64,000 bases of DNA from Deltaproteobacteria bacterium (GCA_029261925.1 JAJDAJ010000048.1:62001-126000), one strand, 5' to 3'; positions 9,686-20,064 are shown, counted from the first letter of the stretch. Numbers and translations are program-made. The notes: generated by a model not told the origin, from the letters alone.

Positions 9686-10314
9686 ACCCGACCCGAACCC
9701 TGCTCGCGATCGCCCTGCTCGGGGCCGCATCCCCGGCGGCCGCGCTCACGCTGCTCAGCGAGGTGCTCTACGACGCGGCCGGTGCCGACGACGGCGCTGT
9801 CTTCGTCGAGCTGTACGGCGAGGCCGGCAGCTCCCTGGAGGGCTGGACCCTGGAGGGGGTCAACGGTGCCGGCGGCGCCGTCGGCCCGGTGCTCGCGCTC
9901 GTGGGAGCGATCCCCGCGGACGGCTTCTGGGTGGTTGCCGACGAGAGCGCCGGGGCGACCGGCGTGACGGGCGCCGACCTGCTGCTGGACTTCGACTTCC
10001 AGAACGGGCCCGACTCCGTGGTGCTGCGGGATCCCCTGGGCGCGATCGCGGATGCGCTCGGCTACGGCGTGTTCGGCGCCGGCGACGTCTTCGCCGGCGA
10101 GGGCAGCCCGGCGCCCGACCCGCCCGCGGGGCAGAGCCTGGCGCGCCTGTTCGCGAACGTCGACACGAACGACAATGCCGCCGACTGGATGGTCCTGGAG
10201 ACGCCCACGCCCGGAAGCGGACCGCTCGCGGTGGTTCCCGAGCCGGCCGGCGCGTTGCTGCTGCTCCTGGCCTGCAGCTCGGTGCTGATGCGCCGCTGGA
10301 GCGAGTCCGACTGA
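9682..10314 (+). CDS. Lamin-tail-domain protein with PEP-CTERM sorting signal
   Basis: 210 aa. N-terminal signal peptide (LLAIALLGAASPAAA) is followed by one lamin-tail-like domain (LLSEVLYDAAGADDG, VFVELYGEAGSSLEGWTL, DSVVLRDPLGAIADALGYG). The C-terminus VVPEPAGALLLLLACSSVLM followed by RR is a PEP-CTERM signal: PEP motif, hydrophobic segment, basic cluster. Such proteins are recognised by an exosortase in the inner membrane and are often surface or matrix proteins. No exosortase is in this window. AAGGAGGG precedes the ATG, which overlaps the propeller stop. Confidence 0.88.
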   Translation: MNPTRTLLAIALLGAASPAAALTLLSEVLYDAAGADDGAVFVELYGEAGSSLEGWTLEGVNGAGGAVGPVLALVGAIPADGFWVVADESAGATGVTGADLLLDFDFQNGPDSVVLRDPLGAIADALGYGVFGAGDVFAGEGSPAPDPPAGQSLARLFANVDTNDNAADWMVLETPTPGSGPLAVVPEPAGALLLLLACSSVLMRRWSESD

Positions 10315-10519
10315 CCCCCCTGGCCGCTCCGCGGTCCGGGTCCCGGGGCGGCGTGTCCGTCCCGGGGCCCGCCTGGCGCGGCGAGCGGGCCGGCCGCGCG
10401 ACAGCGGCTGCCGGGAGCGGACAGTCGCGCCCGACGCCGGACGCGCGAGTGGCCCGCGTGGGACGCGGGGGGCCTCGTGGTTCAACTCGTCCCCGGCTCC
10501 GTCCGATCCGGATCGCGGA

Positions 10520-10894
10520 ATGCTGGGCGGCTTCAACACGAACATCCGGTACGGCGAGCGCCTGTACCACGTGCAGACCGAGGACGGCGGGGCCGACAGC
10601 CCCAGCGTCATCACACTGCTCTACCAGGGCGGCGCGATCCTGTTCTCGAAGAAGCGCAGCTACGAGGACCAGCTCGGCCAGCCCGACCTCGAGAGCCAGG
10701 TGCGCCAGCTCATGGAGGAGCAGCACCGTCTGATGGTCTCGGCGCTGAAGGCGGGCAAGCTCGACGACAAGATCGGCCTGGAGACCGCGGAGGTCGGCTC
10801 CGACGACTCCACGTCGAAGGTGGCCTTTGGCGCCGCCTGGGTCAGCGATCGCAGCCTCGACGAGGTCGTGATCGAGTTCGTCGCCTCCCTCTGA
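10520..10894 (+). CDS. Conserved protein of unknown function (FNTNIRYG type)
   Basis: 124 aa. The N-terminus GGFNTNIRYGERLYHVQTED is conserved in small proteins of Myxococcota and relatives, followed by SVITLLYQGGAILFSKK and a helical part (RQLMEEQHRLM). There is no signal peptide, so the protein is likely cytoplasmic. No function is known to me. It lies 84 nt before ftsE. The 205 nt before it (10315-10519) hold only very GC-rich sequence without a recognisable signal. Confidence 0.75.
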   Translation: MLGGFNTNIRYGERLYHVQTEDGGADSPSVITLLYQGGAILFSKKRSYEDQLGQPDLESQVRQLMEEQHRLMVSALKAGKLDDKIGLETAEVGSDDSTSKVAFGAAWVSDRSLDEVVIEFVASL

Positions 10895-10978
10895 CCCTGC
10901 TGGAGCCGGGCCCGGCGCACGCTATCGTCTGGACGCAGCTCGCCCGAGGCGAGCCTGCCGTCCAGGGGGTGGGGCGCG

Positions 10979-11685
<707 letters not shown>

Positions 11686-11689
<4 letters not shown>

Positions 11690-12609
11690 TCGACGCGCGC
11701 GGAACACGCCGCGCCTGGTCCGCGCTGCGTTCGGGCTTCCGGGGGCTGCGCGCGGCGCCCGGGGTGTTCGCGCTGGCCGTCTCGACCATGGCGGCCGGCC
11801 TGCTCGTGCTCGGCGCCTACCTGCTGGTCGTGCAGAACATGCGCGGCGTGCTCGACGGTGTCGGGGACGACCTGCGCGTGGTCGCGTTCCTGGGGGTCGG
11901 CGCGCCGCCCGCGCCGGAGGTCGTGCAGGAGCTGACCCGATCTCTGGGCGGCGTGGAGGGTGTGGCCTCGGTGCGCTGGGTGTCGCCAGAGGCGGCCCTG
12001 GAGCGTCTGCGATCCGACCTCGGTGCCGATGCCGACGTGCTCGAGGGTCTCGACGCCAACCCGCTGCCCGGCTCCTTCGAGATCGAGGTCGCCGCGGCAC
12101 AGCGCGGCCCCGATGCGCTGCGCGAGCTGGTCGCGAAGCTCGGGGCCCCGGAGCCGATCGCCGAGGTGCGCTACCGCGCCGACTGGGCCGAGGGCTACGC
12201 CAGCATCGTCCGCGCCGCCGAGGCCATCGGGCTGGCGCTGGGCGCGTTCCTGGCCGCCGTGCTCGCGGCGATCGCCGCGGGCACCGTACGCCTGTCGGTC
12301 TACTCGCGCGCCGACGAGATCCAGATCCAGCGGCTGGTGGGCGCCGGGGGCATCTACGTGCGCACGCCGTTCTACCTCGAGGCCGCGGTGCAGGGCCTGC
12401 TGGCCGCGGCGCTCGCGCTCGGGGTGCTGCGCGGCCTGTACGCGCTGGGTCTGCCGCTGCTGCGCGAGCCGCTGGCCTTCGTGATCGGCACGGGCGGGAT
12501 GCGGTTCTTCTCGCCGCTGGAGTGCGCCGCCCTGCTGCTGCTGGGCGTGCTGCTGGGCGCGGGCGGCGCGGCCCTGTCGCTGCTACGCCTGGAGGACGCC
12601 GGGTCGTGA
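11686..12609 (+). CDS. ftsX: Cell-division permease-like protein FtsX
   Basis: 307 aa. One N-terminal transmembrane helix (about 27-47), a periplasmic domain of about 130 residues containing VRWVSPEAAL and NPLPGSFEIEV, and three C-terminal helices (around 180-200, 225-250, 275-297), the FtsX topology. The periplasmic loop is the part that recruits EnvC-type activators, and an envC-like gene follows with its GTG overlapping this stop. GTG start overlaps ftsE. Confidence 0.93.
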
Positions 12610-13730
12610 GCTTTGCGGCGCGCCGGCTGGCGGCCGGGTTCCTGCTGCTGCTGGGGCTGTCGGCGATCGCGGGGGCTGACGAGCGCCGCGATCGCCTGGC
12701 CGAGCTGCGCGCCCAGATCGAGGCGCGGGAGGCGCGCGCGCGTGAGCTGACCGCAGAGGCTTCCGACGAGCGGGCGCGCCTCGAGGGCCTCGACCGCGAG
12801 CTGAGCGAGCTGCGCCGCAGCATGCGGCTGCTGCGCGAGCGCGAGAAGCAGGCCGCCGTGGCACTGGAGCGCGCGCGGGGCCAGGCGGCCAGCGCAGCGT
12901 CGCAGGTCGAGGAGACCGGGCGCGCACTCGACCGCCGCCTGGTGGCCCTGTACAAGCACGTCGCGACCGGCGGCAGCGTGGCGCTGGCGGGCGCCGCGGA
13001 CCTGGAGTCGCTGGCGCGACGCCGCGCGGACCTGGCGCGGATCGTGGATCGCGACCGCTCGCTCTTCGCGCGGCACCGCGCCGCACGCGACCAGCTGCGC
13101 GACGCCGAGGGCGACGCCGAGGCGTCGCTCGCGGAGGTGCGGGGCGCGCGGCGCGCCGCGGCACGCCGCGAGGACGCGGTGCGCCGCAAGACCGTGGAGC
13201 GCCGCAACCTGGTGGCGCTGCTTCGAACCCGCGCCGATCGTGAGACCCGGACCGCGGCGGAGCTGCGGGCCGCGGCGCAGCGCCTCGAGGAGGCCATATC
13301 GGGGCTGCCGCGCGAGGGCTCGCCAGGCGACGGGCTGCGCCGCGGTGCTCTGCACCGCCCGACCGACGGCCCGGTCCGCCTGGCCTTCGGGCGCCAGACC
13401 GACCCGGAGTTCGGCACCCAGACGCTGCGCAATGGCATCGAGATCACGGCCGGGCGCGGCGCGCCGGTGCGCGCCGTGGCGGACGCCCGGGTGCTCTTTG
13501 CCGGATGGTTCCGCGGCTATGGCCAGATGATCATCTGTGACCACGGTGGCGATGACCTGACGGTGCTCGGATACCTCGAGGAGCTGCTCGTGGAGCGGGG
13601 TGAGGTGGTTCGCGCCGGCCAGGAAATCGGTACAGTCGGAGAGACCGGCTCGCTGTCCGGACCCGGGCTGTACTTCGAGGTCCGCCGCGACGGGAAACCG
13701 GTCGACCCCGAGCCCTGGCTGCGACGCTGA
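12606..13730 (+). CDS. envC: EnvC-like murein hydrolase activator
   Basis: 374 aa from GTG 12606. Signal peptide (about 1-22), long coiled coil (about 25-255, rich in E/R/A heptads) and a C-terminal LytM/peptidase M23 domain (about 262-374). The zinc ligands of active LytM enzymes are missing: NGIEI replaces the HxG-D type motif and YFEVR replaces the HxH end. It is therefore a degenerate domain that activates amidases rather than cutting peptidoglycan, as EnvC does. The position directly after ftsEX supports this. Confidence 0.92.
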   Translation: MSFAARRLAAGFLLLLGLSAIAGADERRDRLAELRAQIEAREARARELTAEASDERARLEGLDRELSELRRSMRLLREREKQAAVALERARGQAASAASQVEETGRALDRRLVALYKHVATGGSVALAGAADLESLARRRADLARIVDRDRSLFARHRAARDQLRDAEGDAEASLAEVRGARRAAARREDAVRRKTVERRNLVALLRTRADRETRTAAELRAAAQRLEEAISGLPREGSPGDGLRRGALHRPTDGPVRLAFGRQTDPEFGTQTLRNGIEITAGRGAPVRAVADARVLFAGWFRGYGQMIICDHGGDDLTVLGYLEELLVERGEVVRAGQEIGTVGETGSLSGPGLYFEVRRDGKPVDPEPWLRR

Positions 13731-13768
13731 CCGTCGGGCCCGGGACGTCACACCAGGAGATCCGATCG

Positions 13769-15142
13769 ATGCGCAAGCTCCGGCTGCTGACCACGGCGAG
13801 TCTGGCCGGCATCCTGCTCGTCAACGCAGTCCTGCTCGTCGGCCTTGCCCTGCGCGAGACCCGCGCCGCGCCGCGCTACGAGGACCTGCAGCTCTTCAGT
13901 CGCGTGCTCAGCCTCGTGCAGGAGCACTACGTCAACGAGGTGGACGAGCGCGAGCTGATCGAGGGCGCGATCGAGGGGCTGCTCAGCAAGCTCGACCCGC
14001 ACACGAGCTACCTGTCGCGCGACCTCTACCAGGAGATCCAGCGCGACACCAAGGGCGAGTTCGAGGGGCTGGGGATCGAGATCACCAAGGGCACCGACTA
14101 CGTGACGGTGGTCTCGCCGATCGACGGCACCCCGGCCGCCGCGGCCGGGCTGCGCGCGCGCGACCAGATCGTCGCGGTATGCCCCGAGGCGACCGAGGAC
14201 TCCTGCAAGTCCACGCAGGACATGAACCTGCTCGAGGCGGTCAAGCTCATGCGCGGCCCGCGCGGCACGAAGATCATGATCCAGGTGCTGCGCGAGGGCT
14301 GGATGACGCCAAAGCCCTTCGTGATCAAGCGCGACGCAATCAAGGTCTCGAGCGTGCGCCAGAACGAGATCGAGCCCGGCATGCCGTACGTTCGCATCAG
14401 CCAGTTCCAGGAGCGCACGTCGCGTGACCTGCGCGACGCGCTGGCCGTGGCGCGCAGCGCCGGGCCGATTCGCGGCCTGGTGCTCGACCTGCGCGACAAC
14501 CCGGGGGGTCTGCTCGAGCAGGCCGTCAACGTCGCCGACCTCTTCCTGCGCCAGGGCGTGATCGTCACCAGCGAGGGGCGCAGCAACGGCAGTGGCATGC
14601 AGTGGACCGCCCAGGCCGAGGGTACCGAGCCCGACTACCCGATCGTGGTGCTCGTCAACGGGGGAAGCGCGTCGGCATCGGAGATCGTTGCCGGAGCGCT
14701 GCAGGACCACGAGCGCGCGATCGTCATGGGCGAGGAGACCTTCGGCAAGGGGTCCGTGCAGACGATCATCCCGCTCGAGGACGAGTCCGGGCTGCGCCTG
14801 ACGACCGCCCTGTACTACCTGCCCGAGGGCCGCTCGATCCAGGAGACCCGCATCAAGCCCGACGTCGTCGTGGAGCAGTTCTCCGAGGCCCAGGTCGAGG
14901 CCATCGAGGAGGCTGGCGAGCGCAAGAGCTTCGGCGAGGTGGATCTCGAGGGACATCTGGCCTCGCCCGAGGGCGAGGACCCGGGGGAGGCCGCGGAGGG
15001 GGAAGAGGACGAGACGCCGCTGACGCGCGCCGAGCGCTTCACCCGCCAGCTCCAGCGCGATCGCCAGCTCGCGCGCGCCGTCGATCTGCTCAAGAGCTGG
15101 TCGATCTTCTCCCGGCTCGATCTCGGCGGCGCGGGGGGCTGA
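13769..15142 (+). CDS. ctpA: Carboxy-terminal processing protease CtpA (S41 family)
   Basis: 457 aa. N-terminal signal anchor (about 8-28), helical region with LDPHTSYL, PDZ domain (about 95-180; GEFEGLGIEI, VVSPIDGTPAAAAGL) and the S41 catalytic domain. The Ser/Lys dyad is visible in NGGSASASE (297-305) and GEETFGKGSVQ (Lys327). The C-terminus is acidic (EGEDPGEAAEGEEDE). In many deltaproteobacteria it follows ftsEX-envC, suggesting a role in envelope or division-protein turnover. Confidence 0.95.
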   Translation: MRKLRLLTTASLAGILLVNAVLLVGLALRETRAAPRYEDLQLFSRVLSLVQEHYVNEVDERELIEGAIEGLLSKLDPHTSYLSRDLYQEIQRDTKGEFEGLGIEITKGTDYVTVVSPIDGTPAAAAGLRARDQIVAVCPEATEDSCKSTQDMNLLEAVKLMRGPRGTKIMIQVLREGWMTPKPFVIKRDAIKVSSVRQNEIEPGMPYVRISQFQERTSRDLRDALAVARSAGPIRGLVLDLRDNPGGLLEQAVNVADLFLRQGVIVTSEGRSNGSGMQWTAQAEGTEPDYPIVVLVNGGSASASEIVAGALQDHERAIVMGEETFGKGSVQTIIPLEDESGLRLTTALYYLPEGRSIQETRIKPDVVVEQFSEAQVEAIEEAGERKSFGEVDLEGHLASPEGEDPGEAAEGEEDETPLTRAERFTRQLQRDRQLARAVDLLKSWSIFSRLDLGGAGG

Positions 15143-15155
15143 AGAACCTCCGTAC

Positions 15156-16352
15156 GTGGACGACGTCTACAGCGTTTCCGAGCTGGTGGCCGAGCTGCGG
15201 GACTGGCTCGCGGAGGCGTTCGCGGACGTCTGGGTGGAGGGGGAGGTCGGCGGCCTGACGCGCTCGCGCGCGGGTCACCTCTACCTGTCGCTGAAGGGCG
15301 CCGACGCCCAGCTCGACGCGGTGCTCTTTCGCGGCTCGGCGCGGCAGCTGCCGCTGGAGCCCGAGGACGGCCTGGTCGTGCGTGCGCACGGCCGCGTGGA
15401 CCTGTACGCGCCTCGCGGTCGCCTGCAGCTGATCGTCGACGAGCTGCGGCCTCGTGGTGAGGGCGCGTTGCGCCTGGCCTTCGAGCGTCTCCGCGTCGCG
15501 CTCGAGGCCGAGGGCCTGTTCGACGCCTCGCGCAAGCGCCCGTTGCCGCTGGTCCCGCGGCGCATCGGGGTGGTCACGTCGGTCCGGGGTGCCGCGCTGC
15601 ACGACTTCCTGCGCGCGCTGGGCCAGCGCTGGCCCGCTGCCGACGTGCTGGTCTGCGATGCCAGCGTGCAGGGAGAGAGCGCCTGGCGCGAGGTCGTGCG
15701 CGCCCTGCACCTGCTCGACGCGCGCGACGATGTCGACGTGCTCGTGCTGACCCGCGGCGGCGGCTCGCTCGAGGACCTGTGGACGTTCAACCGCGAGGAG
15801 CTGGTGCGCGCGATCGTCGAGCTCCAGAAGCCCGTGGTCTCGGCGATCGGTCACGAGGTCGACATGGTGCTGACGGACCTGGCCGCGGACGCCCGCGCAC
15901 CGACGCCGACCGCGGCCGCGGCGCTGGTGGCGCCCGACGCCGCGGCGCTGCGCGCGCGGATCGGCGAGCTCGACGGGCGCCTGCAGCGCGCGGCTCGTGG
16001 CCGGCTGGAGCGCTCACGCGAGCGCGTCACGGGGCTGCAGCGTGGGCTGGTGCATCCGGCACAGCGCCTGGCGGCCGGGCGCGCTCGCTGCGAGCAGCTG
16101 GCCGGCCGCCTGCGCGCAGCCCTCGACCGCGCCGCGGAGCGCCGCCGCGGGGGGCTCGCCTCGCTGGCCGGGCGGCTCGACGCGCTCTCGCCGCTGGCGG
16201 TGCTGGGGCGCGGCTATGCCCTGGCGCGGCGCGAGGCCGACGGCGCGCTGCTCCGCGACGGGCGCCAGGTGAAGCCGGACGATATGGTCAGCGTCCGGCT
16301 GGCGCGCGGCGGCCTGCGCGCGCGGGTGACCGGGACGACGGAGGAGCCGTGA
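15156..16352 (+). CDS. xseA: Exodeoxyribonuclease VII large subunit
   Basis: 398 aa. N-terminal OB-fold (about 5-95; VWVEGEVGGLTRSRAGHLYL), then the catalytic domain with RIGVVTSVRGAALHDFL, VLTRGGGSLEDLW and VVSAIGHEVD, and a C-terminal helical part ending LAVLGRGYALAR. Forms ExoVII with XseB and degrades single-stranded DNA. GTG start at 15156; the stop overlaps the xseB start by 4 nt. Confidence 0.95.
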   Translation: MDDVYSVSELVAELRDWLAEAFADVWVEGEVGGLTRSRAGHLYLSLKGADAQLDAVLFRGSARQLPLEPEDGLVVRAHGRVDLYAPRGRLQLIVDELRPRGEGALRLAFERLRVALEAEGLFDASRKRPLPLVPRRIGVVTSVRGAALHDFLRALGQRWPAADVLVCDASVQGESAWREVVRALHLLDARDDVDVLVLTRGGGSLEDLWTFNREELVRAIVELQKPVVSAIGHEVDMVLTDLAADARAPTPTAAAALVAPDAAALRARIGELDGRLQRAARGRLERSRERVTGLQRGLVHPAQRLAAGRARCEQLAGRLRAALDRAAERRRGGLASLAGRLDALSPLAVLGRGYALARREADGALLRDGRQVKPDDMVSVRLARGGLRARVTGTTEEP

Positions 16353-16600
16353 GCGAGACTCCCGACGCCGGCCCACCGCGCAGCTTCGAGCAGGCGCTGG
16401 AGGCGCTCGAGGACGTGGTCCGTCAGCTCGAGCGGGGCGACCTGTCGCTGGAGGACGCTCTGGGCGCCTTCGAGCGCGGCGTGGGCCTGGTGCAGCACTG
16501 CAGGGGTCAGCTCGACGCGGCGGAGCTGCGCATCGCGGAGCTGGTCGAGCGCTCCGGCGAGCTGGCCGAGCGGCCCGGTCTGCCGGAGCCGGGGACGTGA
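16349..16600 (+). CDS. xseB: Exodeoxyribonuclease VII small subunit
   Basis: 83 aa, the usual size. SFEQALEALEDVVRQLERGD and LSLEDALGAFERGVGLVQHC are the family helices, which wrap around the XseA C-terminus. GTG start overlaps the xseA stop and the stop overlaps the ispA GTG (GTGA both times). The xseA-xseB-ispA-dxs chain is a common bacterial arrangement. Confidence 0.93.
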   Translation: MSETPDAGPPRSFEQALEALEDVVRQLERGDLSLEDALGAFERGVGLVQHCRGQLDAAELRIAELVERSGELAERPGLPEPGT

Positions 16601-17421
16601 GCGCGCTCCCGGACTTCCTCGAGGACTATCGCGCCCGCGTCGAGGCGGATCTCGATGCGGCGCTGCCCGCGTCCGACGCGCCCCCGGCGCCCCTGCACGC
16701 GGCCATGCGCTACGCCGTGCTCGAGGGCGGCAAGCGGCTGCGGCCCGCGCTGGCCTTCGCCGCGGCTGCCGCCGCGGGAGGCGAGCCCGACGCCGCCACG
16801 CCGGTCGCCAGCGCGGTCGAGCTGGTCCACGCCTACTCGCTGGTGCACGACGACCTGCCCGCGATGGACGACGACGCCGAGCGCCGCGGGCGTCCCACGG
16901 TGCACGTGAAGTTCGGCGAGGCCTGCGCGATCCTCGCGGGCGACGCGCTGCTGGCGGCGGCCTTCGCCCAGCTGGCGCGGCCCGGCATCCCGCGCGAGGC
17001 CACCGCGCGCCTGGCCCACGCGGCGGGCTCGCAGGCGCTGGTCGGCGGGCAGGTGGACGATCTGTCCTTCCGCAGCGGCCCGGTCAGCCTGGAGCGCGTC
17101 GAGTCGGTGCACCTGCGCAAGACGGCCGCCCTGTTCCGCTTCGCGACCTGGGGCGGGGGCGCCGCGGCGGGTGCCGGGCCCGGGGAGCTCGAGCGACTCG
17201 ACGCGTTCGGCCGCGACTACGGCCTGGCGTTCCAGACCGTGGACGACCTGCTGGACGGGGGACGCGACGAGTGCTCGGTGCTGCGGGTGATGGAGCCCAC
17301 GCGGGCCCGGGAGCGCGCGCTGGGCCTCCTGGGAGCGGCGGCACGGACCGCTGCGGGCTTCGGGCCGGGCGGCGAGACCCTGGCCGCGCTGGCCAATGCC
17401 CTCGAGGGACGGCTACCGTAG
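16597..17421 (+). CDS. ispA: Polyprenyl (farnesyl/geranyl) diphosphate synthase
   Basis: 274 aa. Condenses DMAPP with IPP to make geranyl/farnesyl diphosphate. First Asp-rich motif DDLPAMDDD is intact and the second reads DDLLDGGRDE. GGKRLRPAL, the GxKxxRP motif, and KTAALF are present. A little shorter at the C-terminus than typical IspA (about 295 aa). It sits before dxs, so supply of precursor and chain elongation are co-transcribed. Chain length is not decided by what I can see. Confidence 0.92.
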   Translation: MSALPDFLEDYRARVEADLDAALPASDAPPAPLHAAMRYAVLEGGKRLRPALAFAAAAAAGGEPDAATPVASAVELVHAYSLVHDDLPAMDDDAERRGRPTVHVKFGEACAILAGDALLAAAFAQLARPGIPREATARLAHAAGSQALVGGQVDDLSFRSGPVSLERVESVHLRKTAALFRFATWGGGAAAGAGPGELERLDAFGRDYGLAFQTVDDLLDGGRDECSVLRVMEPTRARERALGLLGAAARTAAGFGPGGETLAALANALEGRLP

Positions 17422-17428
17422 GCACCGC

Positions 17429-19309
17429 ATGTCGATCCTCGATGCCATCGGCTCGCCTGCCGCGCTGCGCGAGCTTCCGGAGGAGCGCCTTCCCGAGGTC
17501 TGCGACGCGGTTCGCGGGGAGATCATCGAGACCATCTCCAAGACCGGCGGGCACCTGGCTGCTGGCCTGGGCGCCGTCGAGCTGGCCGTGGCGCTGCACT
17601 ACGTGTTCGAGACGCCCGACGATCGGCTGATCTGGGACGTCGGCCACCAGGGCTATCCGCACAAGATGCTCACCGGCCGGCGCGAGCAGTTCGCCAGCAT
17701 CGGCAAGAAGGGCGGCATGGGAAAGTTCCTGCGCCGCCACGAGAGCGAGTACGACGTCTTCGGGGCGGGGCACGCGGGCACCTCGATCTCGGCCGCCACC
17801 GGCATCGCCGAGGCCATCCGCCGCCGCGGCGGTGCGGAGCGCGCGATCGCGGTGATCGGAGACGGTGCGCTCACCGCCGGCATGGCGTACGAGGGTCTCA
17901 ACAACGCCGGCTATCTGCGCCTGAGCAACCTGGTGGTCGTGCTCAACGACAACGAGATGTCGATCTCGCCGAACGTGGGCGCGCTCACCAGCTTCCTGGC
18001 CCGGCGCTGGTCCGCGCCGCAGACGCGCCGCCTCAAGCACGGCGTGAAGTCGCTGCTCGAGTCGCTGCCCGTGGCCGGCGATCCGATGGTCGGGCTGGCA
18101 CGGCGCGCCGAGCAGGCCTTCAAGACGTTCATCTCCCCGGCGATGCTCTTCGAGGGCCTGGGCTTCAACTACATCGGCCCGATCGATGGCCACAACATCG
18201 CCGAGCTCGTGGAGACCCTGCGCAACGTGCGCGACATCGAGGACAACGAGCACCCGGTCCTGGTGCACTGCCGCACGCAGAAGGGCCACGGCTACGAGCC
18301 CTCGCAGGCGGATCCGGTCAAGTACCACGGCGTGTCCAGGTTCGAGGTCTCCTCGGGAACCATGGACAAGTCGGGCGGCGGCGCGCCGTCCTGGACCAGT
18401 GTCTTCGCCGATGCGCTCATCGAGCTGGCTCGCGAGGACGAGCGCATCGTCGGCATCACGGCCGCGATGGCGGGCGGCACCGGGCTGGACAAGCTCGAGA
18501 AGGCGCTCCCCGACCGCTTTTACGACGTGGGCATCGCCGAGCAGCACGCCGTGACGTTCGCCGGCGGCCTGGCGACCGAGGGCATGAAGCCCGTCTGCGC
18601 GATCTACTCGACGTTCCTGCAGCGTGCCTTCGACCAGATCGTGCACGACGTCTGCGTGCAGAACCTCGACGTGACCTTCGCGCTGGATCGCGCGGGCCTC
18701 GTGGGCGCCGACGGTGCGACCCACCAGGGCTTCTACGACATGGCCTACCTGCGCAGCCTGCCCAACATGGTGGTGATGGCTCCGCGCGACGAGAACGAGC
18801 TGCGTCAGATGCTGCGAACGGCCATCGAGCACCCCGGTCCGGCTGCGCTGCGCTACCCGCGCGGAGCGGCCCGCGGCGTGCCGCTGGACGCCGACATCAA
18901 GTCGCTGGAGATCGGACGCGCCGAGCTGCTGCGCGACGGCGACGACGTGGCGATCGTCGCGATCGGCAACGTGGTCGAGCAGGCCGAGAGGGCGGCGGAG
19001 GCCCTGTACGCCGACGGCATCTCGGCGGCGGTGCTCAACGCGCGCTTCGTCAAGCCGCTCGACGCCGCCTGGGTGCTCGAGCTCGGCACGCGCTGCCGCG
19101 CCATGGTCGTGGTCGAGGAGCACTCGGGCATGGGCGGCTTCGGCGACGCGGTCGCCGCCGCGCTTCTCGAGGGCGGGGTGTCGGTGCCGCTGCGCAAGCT
19201 GGGGATCCCGGACCGGTTGATCGAGCACGGCGGGCAGGCCGAGTGGATGGCCGAGCTGGGTCTGGACGCGGCCGGCATCGAGCGCGCCGCCCGCGAGCTG
19301 CTCGCCTAG
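17429..19309 (+). CDS. dxs: 1-deoxy-D-xylulose-5-phosphate synthase
   Basis: First enzyme of the MEP isoprenoid pathway; condenses pyruvate with glyceraldehyde-3-phosphate using thiamine diphosphate. 626 aa. The TPP site GDGALTAG ... NDNEMSIS, the glutamate of the central domain (YDVGIAEQHAVTFAGG) and the C-terminal transketolase domain are all present, along with the family N-terminus RGEIIETISKTGGHLAAGLG. ATG at 17429 chosen because ILDAI starts the family alignment. Seven nt separate it from ispA. Confidence 0.97.
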   Translation: MSILDAIGSPAALRELPEERLPEVCDAVRGEIIETISKTGGHLAAGLGAVELAVALHYVFETPDDRLIWDVGHQGYPHKMLTGRREQFASIGKKGGMGKFLRRHESEYDVFGAGHAGTSISAATGIAEAIRRRGGAERAIAVIGDGALTAGMAYEGLNNAGYLRLSNLVVVLNDNEMSISPNVGALTSFLARRWSAPQTRRLKHGVKSLLESLPVAGDPMVGLARRAEQAFKTFISPAMLFEGLGFNYIGPIDGHNIAELVETLRNVRDIEDNEHPVLVHCRTQKGHGYEPSQADPVKYHGVSRFEVSSGTMDKSGGGAPSWTSVFADALIELAREDERIVGITAAMAGGTGLDKLEKALPDRFYDVGIAEQHAVTFAGGLATEGMKPVCAIYSTFLQRAFDQIVHDVCVQNLDVTFALDRAGLVGADGATHQGFYDMAYLRSLPNMVVMAPRDENELRQMLRTAIEHPGPAALRYPRGAARGVPLDADIKSLEIGRAELLRDGDDVAIVAIGNVVEQAERAAEALYADGISAAVLNARFVKPLDAAWVLELGTRCRAMVVVEEHSGMGGFGDAVAAALLEGGVSVPLRKLGIPDRLIEHGGQAEWMAELGLDAAGIERAARELLA

Positions 19310-19317
19310 GCGGGCCC

Positions 19318-20052
19318 TTGCCCGGCAAGGTCCGCCTCGACGAGCGCGTCGTCGAGCTGGGGCTGGCGCCGACCCGGAGCCGCGCGCAGGCGTTCATCCG
19401 CGCCGGGGACGTGCGCCGCGGCGACCGCGTCCTCGACAAGCCCGGCATGCTCGTGCCCGCCGACGTCGAGCTCGAGCTGCGCGCCCGCCCGGCCTTCGTC
19501 TCGCGCGGCGGGCAGAAGCTGGCCGACGCGCTCGACGCGCTCGACCTCGATCCCGGGGGCTGGCGCTGCGCCGACGTCGGCGCCTCGACCGGCGGCTTCA
19601 CGGACTGCCTGCTGCAGCGCGGGGCGCGTCAGGTCTGGGCGATCGATGTGGGCTACGGGCAGCTCGACGCGCGGCTGCGCGCCGATCCGCGCGTGCACGT
19701 GCTCGAGCGCACCAATGTGCGCCACTTCTCGCTGCCGGCCGGCGAGGATCGCTTCGACCTGGTCACCGCCGACCTGAGCTTCATCTCGCTGCGCCTGGTG
19801 CTGGGGCGCCTGATCGACCTGGTCCGGCCCGGCGGCTGGCTTCTGCCGATGGTCAAGCCGCAGTTCGAGCTGGAGCGGGGCGAGGTCGGCAAGGGCGGAG
19901 TGGTGCGCGATCCGGCCCTGCGCGCGGCGGCGGCAGCTCGTGTGCAGGAGGCGGCCAGCGCCGCGGGCCTCGAGGCGGCCGGAGGGGTCGAGAACGCCGT
20001 GACGGGTCCCAGGGGCAACGTGGAGCGCTTTCTGCTGCTGCGGCGGCCCTGA
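19318..20052 (+). CDS. tlyA: TlyA-family rRNA 2'-O-methyltransferase / hemolysin-like protein
   Basis: 244 aa. N-terminal S4 RNA-binding domain (RLDERVVELGLAPTRSRAQA) and an FtsJ/RrmJ-type SAM methyltransferase domain (DVGASTGGFTDCLLQRGA, WAIDVGYGQL, KPQFE). In other bacteria TlyA methylates ribose in 16S/23S rRNA. The start is a TTG at 19318, 8 nt after the dxs stop, since no ATG or GTG lies before PGKVRLDE. It is last in the xse-isp-dxs operon. Confidence 0.9.
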   Translation: MPGKVRLDERVVELGLAPTRSRAQAFIRAGDVRRGDRVLDKPGMLVPADVELELRARPAFVSRGGQKLADALDALDLDPGGWRCADVGASTGGFTDCLLQRGARQVWAIDVGYGQLDARLRADPRVHVLERTNVRHFSLPAGEDRFDLVTADLSFISLRLVLGRLIDLVRPGGWLLPMVKPQFELERGEVGKGGVVRDPALRAAAAARVQEAASAAGLEAAGGVENAVTGPRGNVERFLLLRRP

Positions 20053-20064
20053 GCACGAGGGAGC

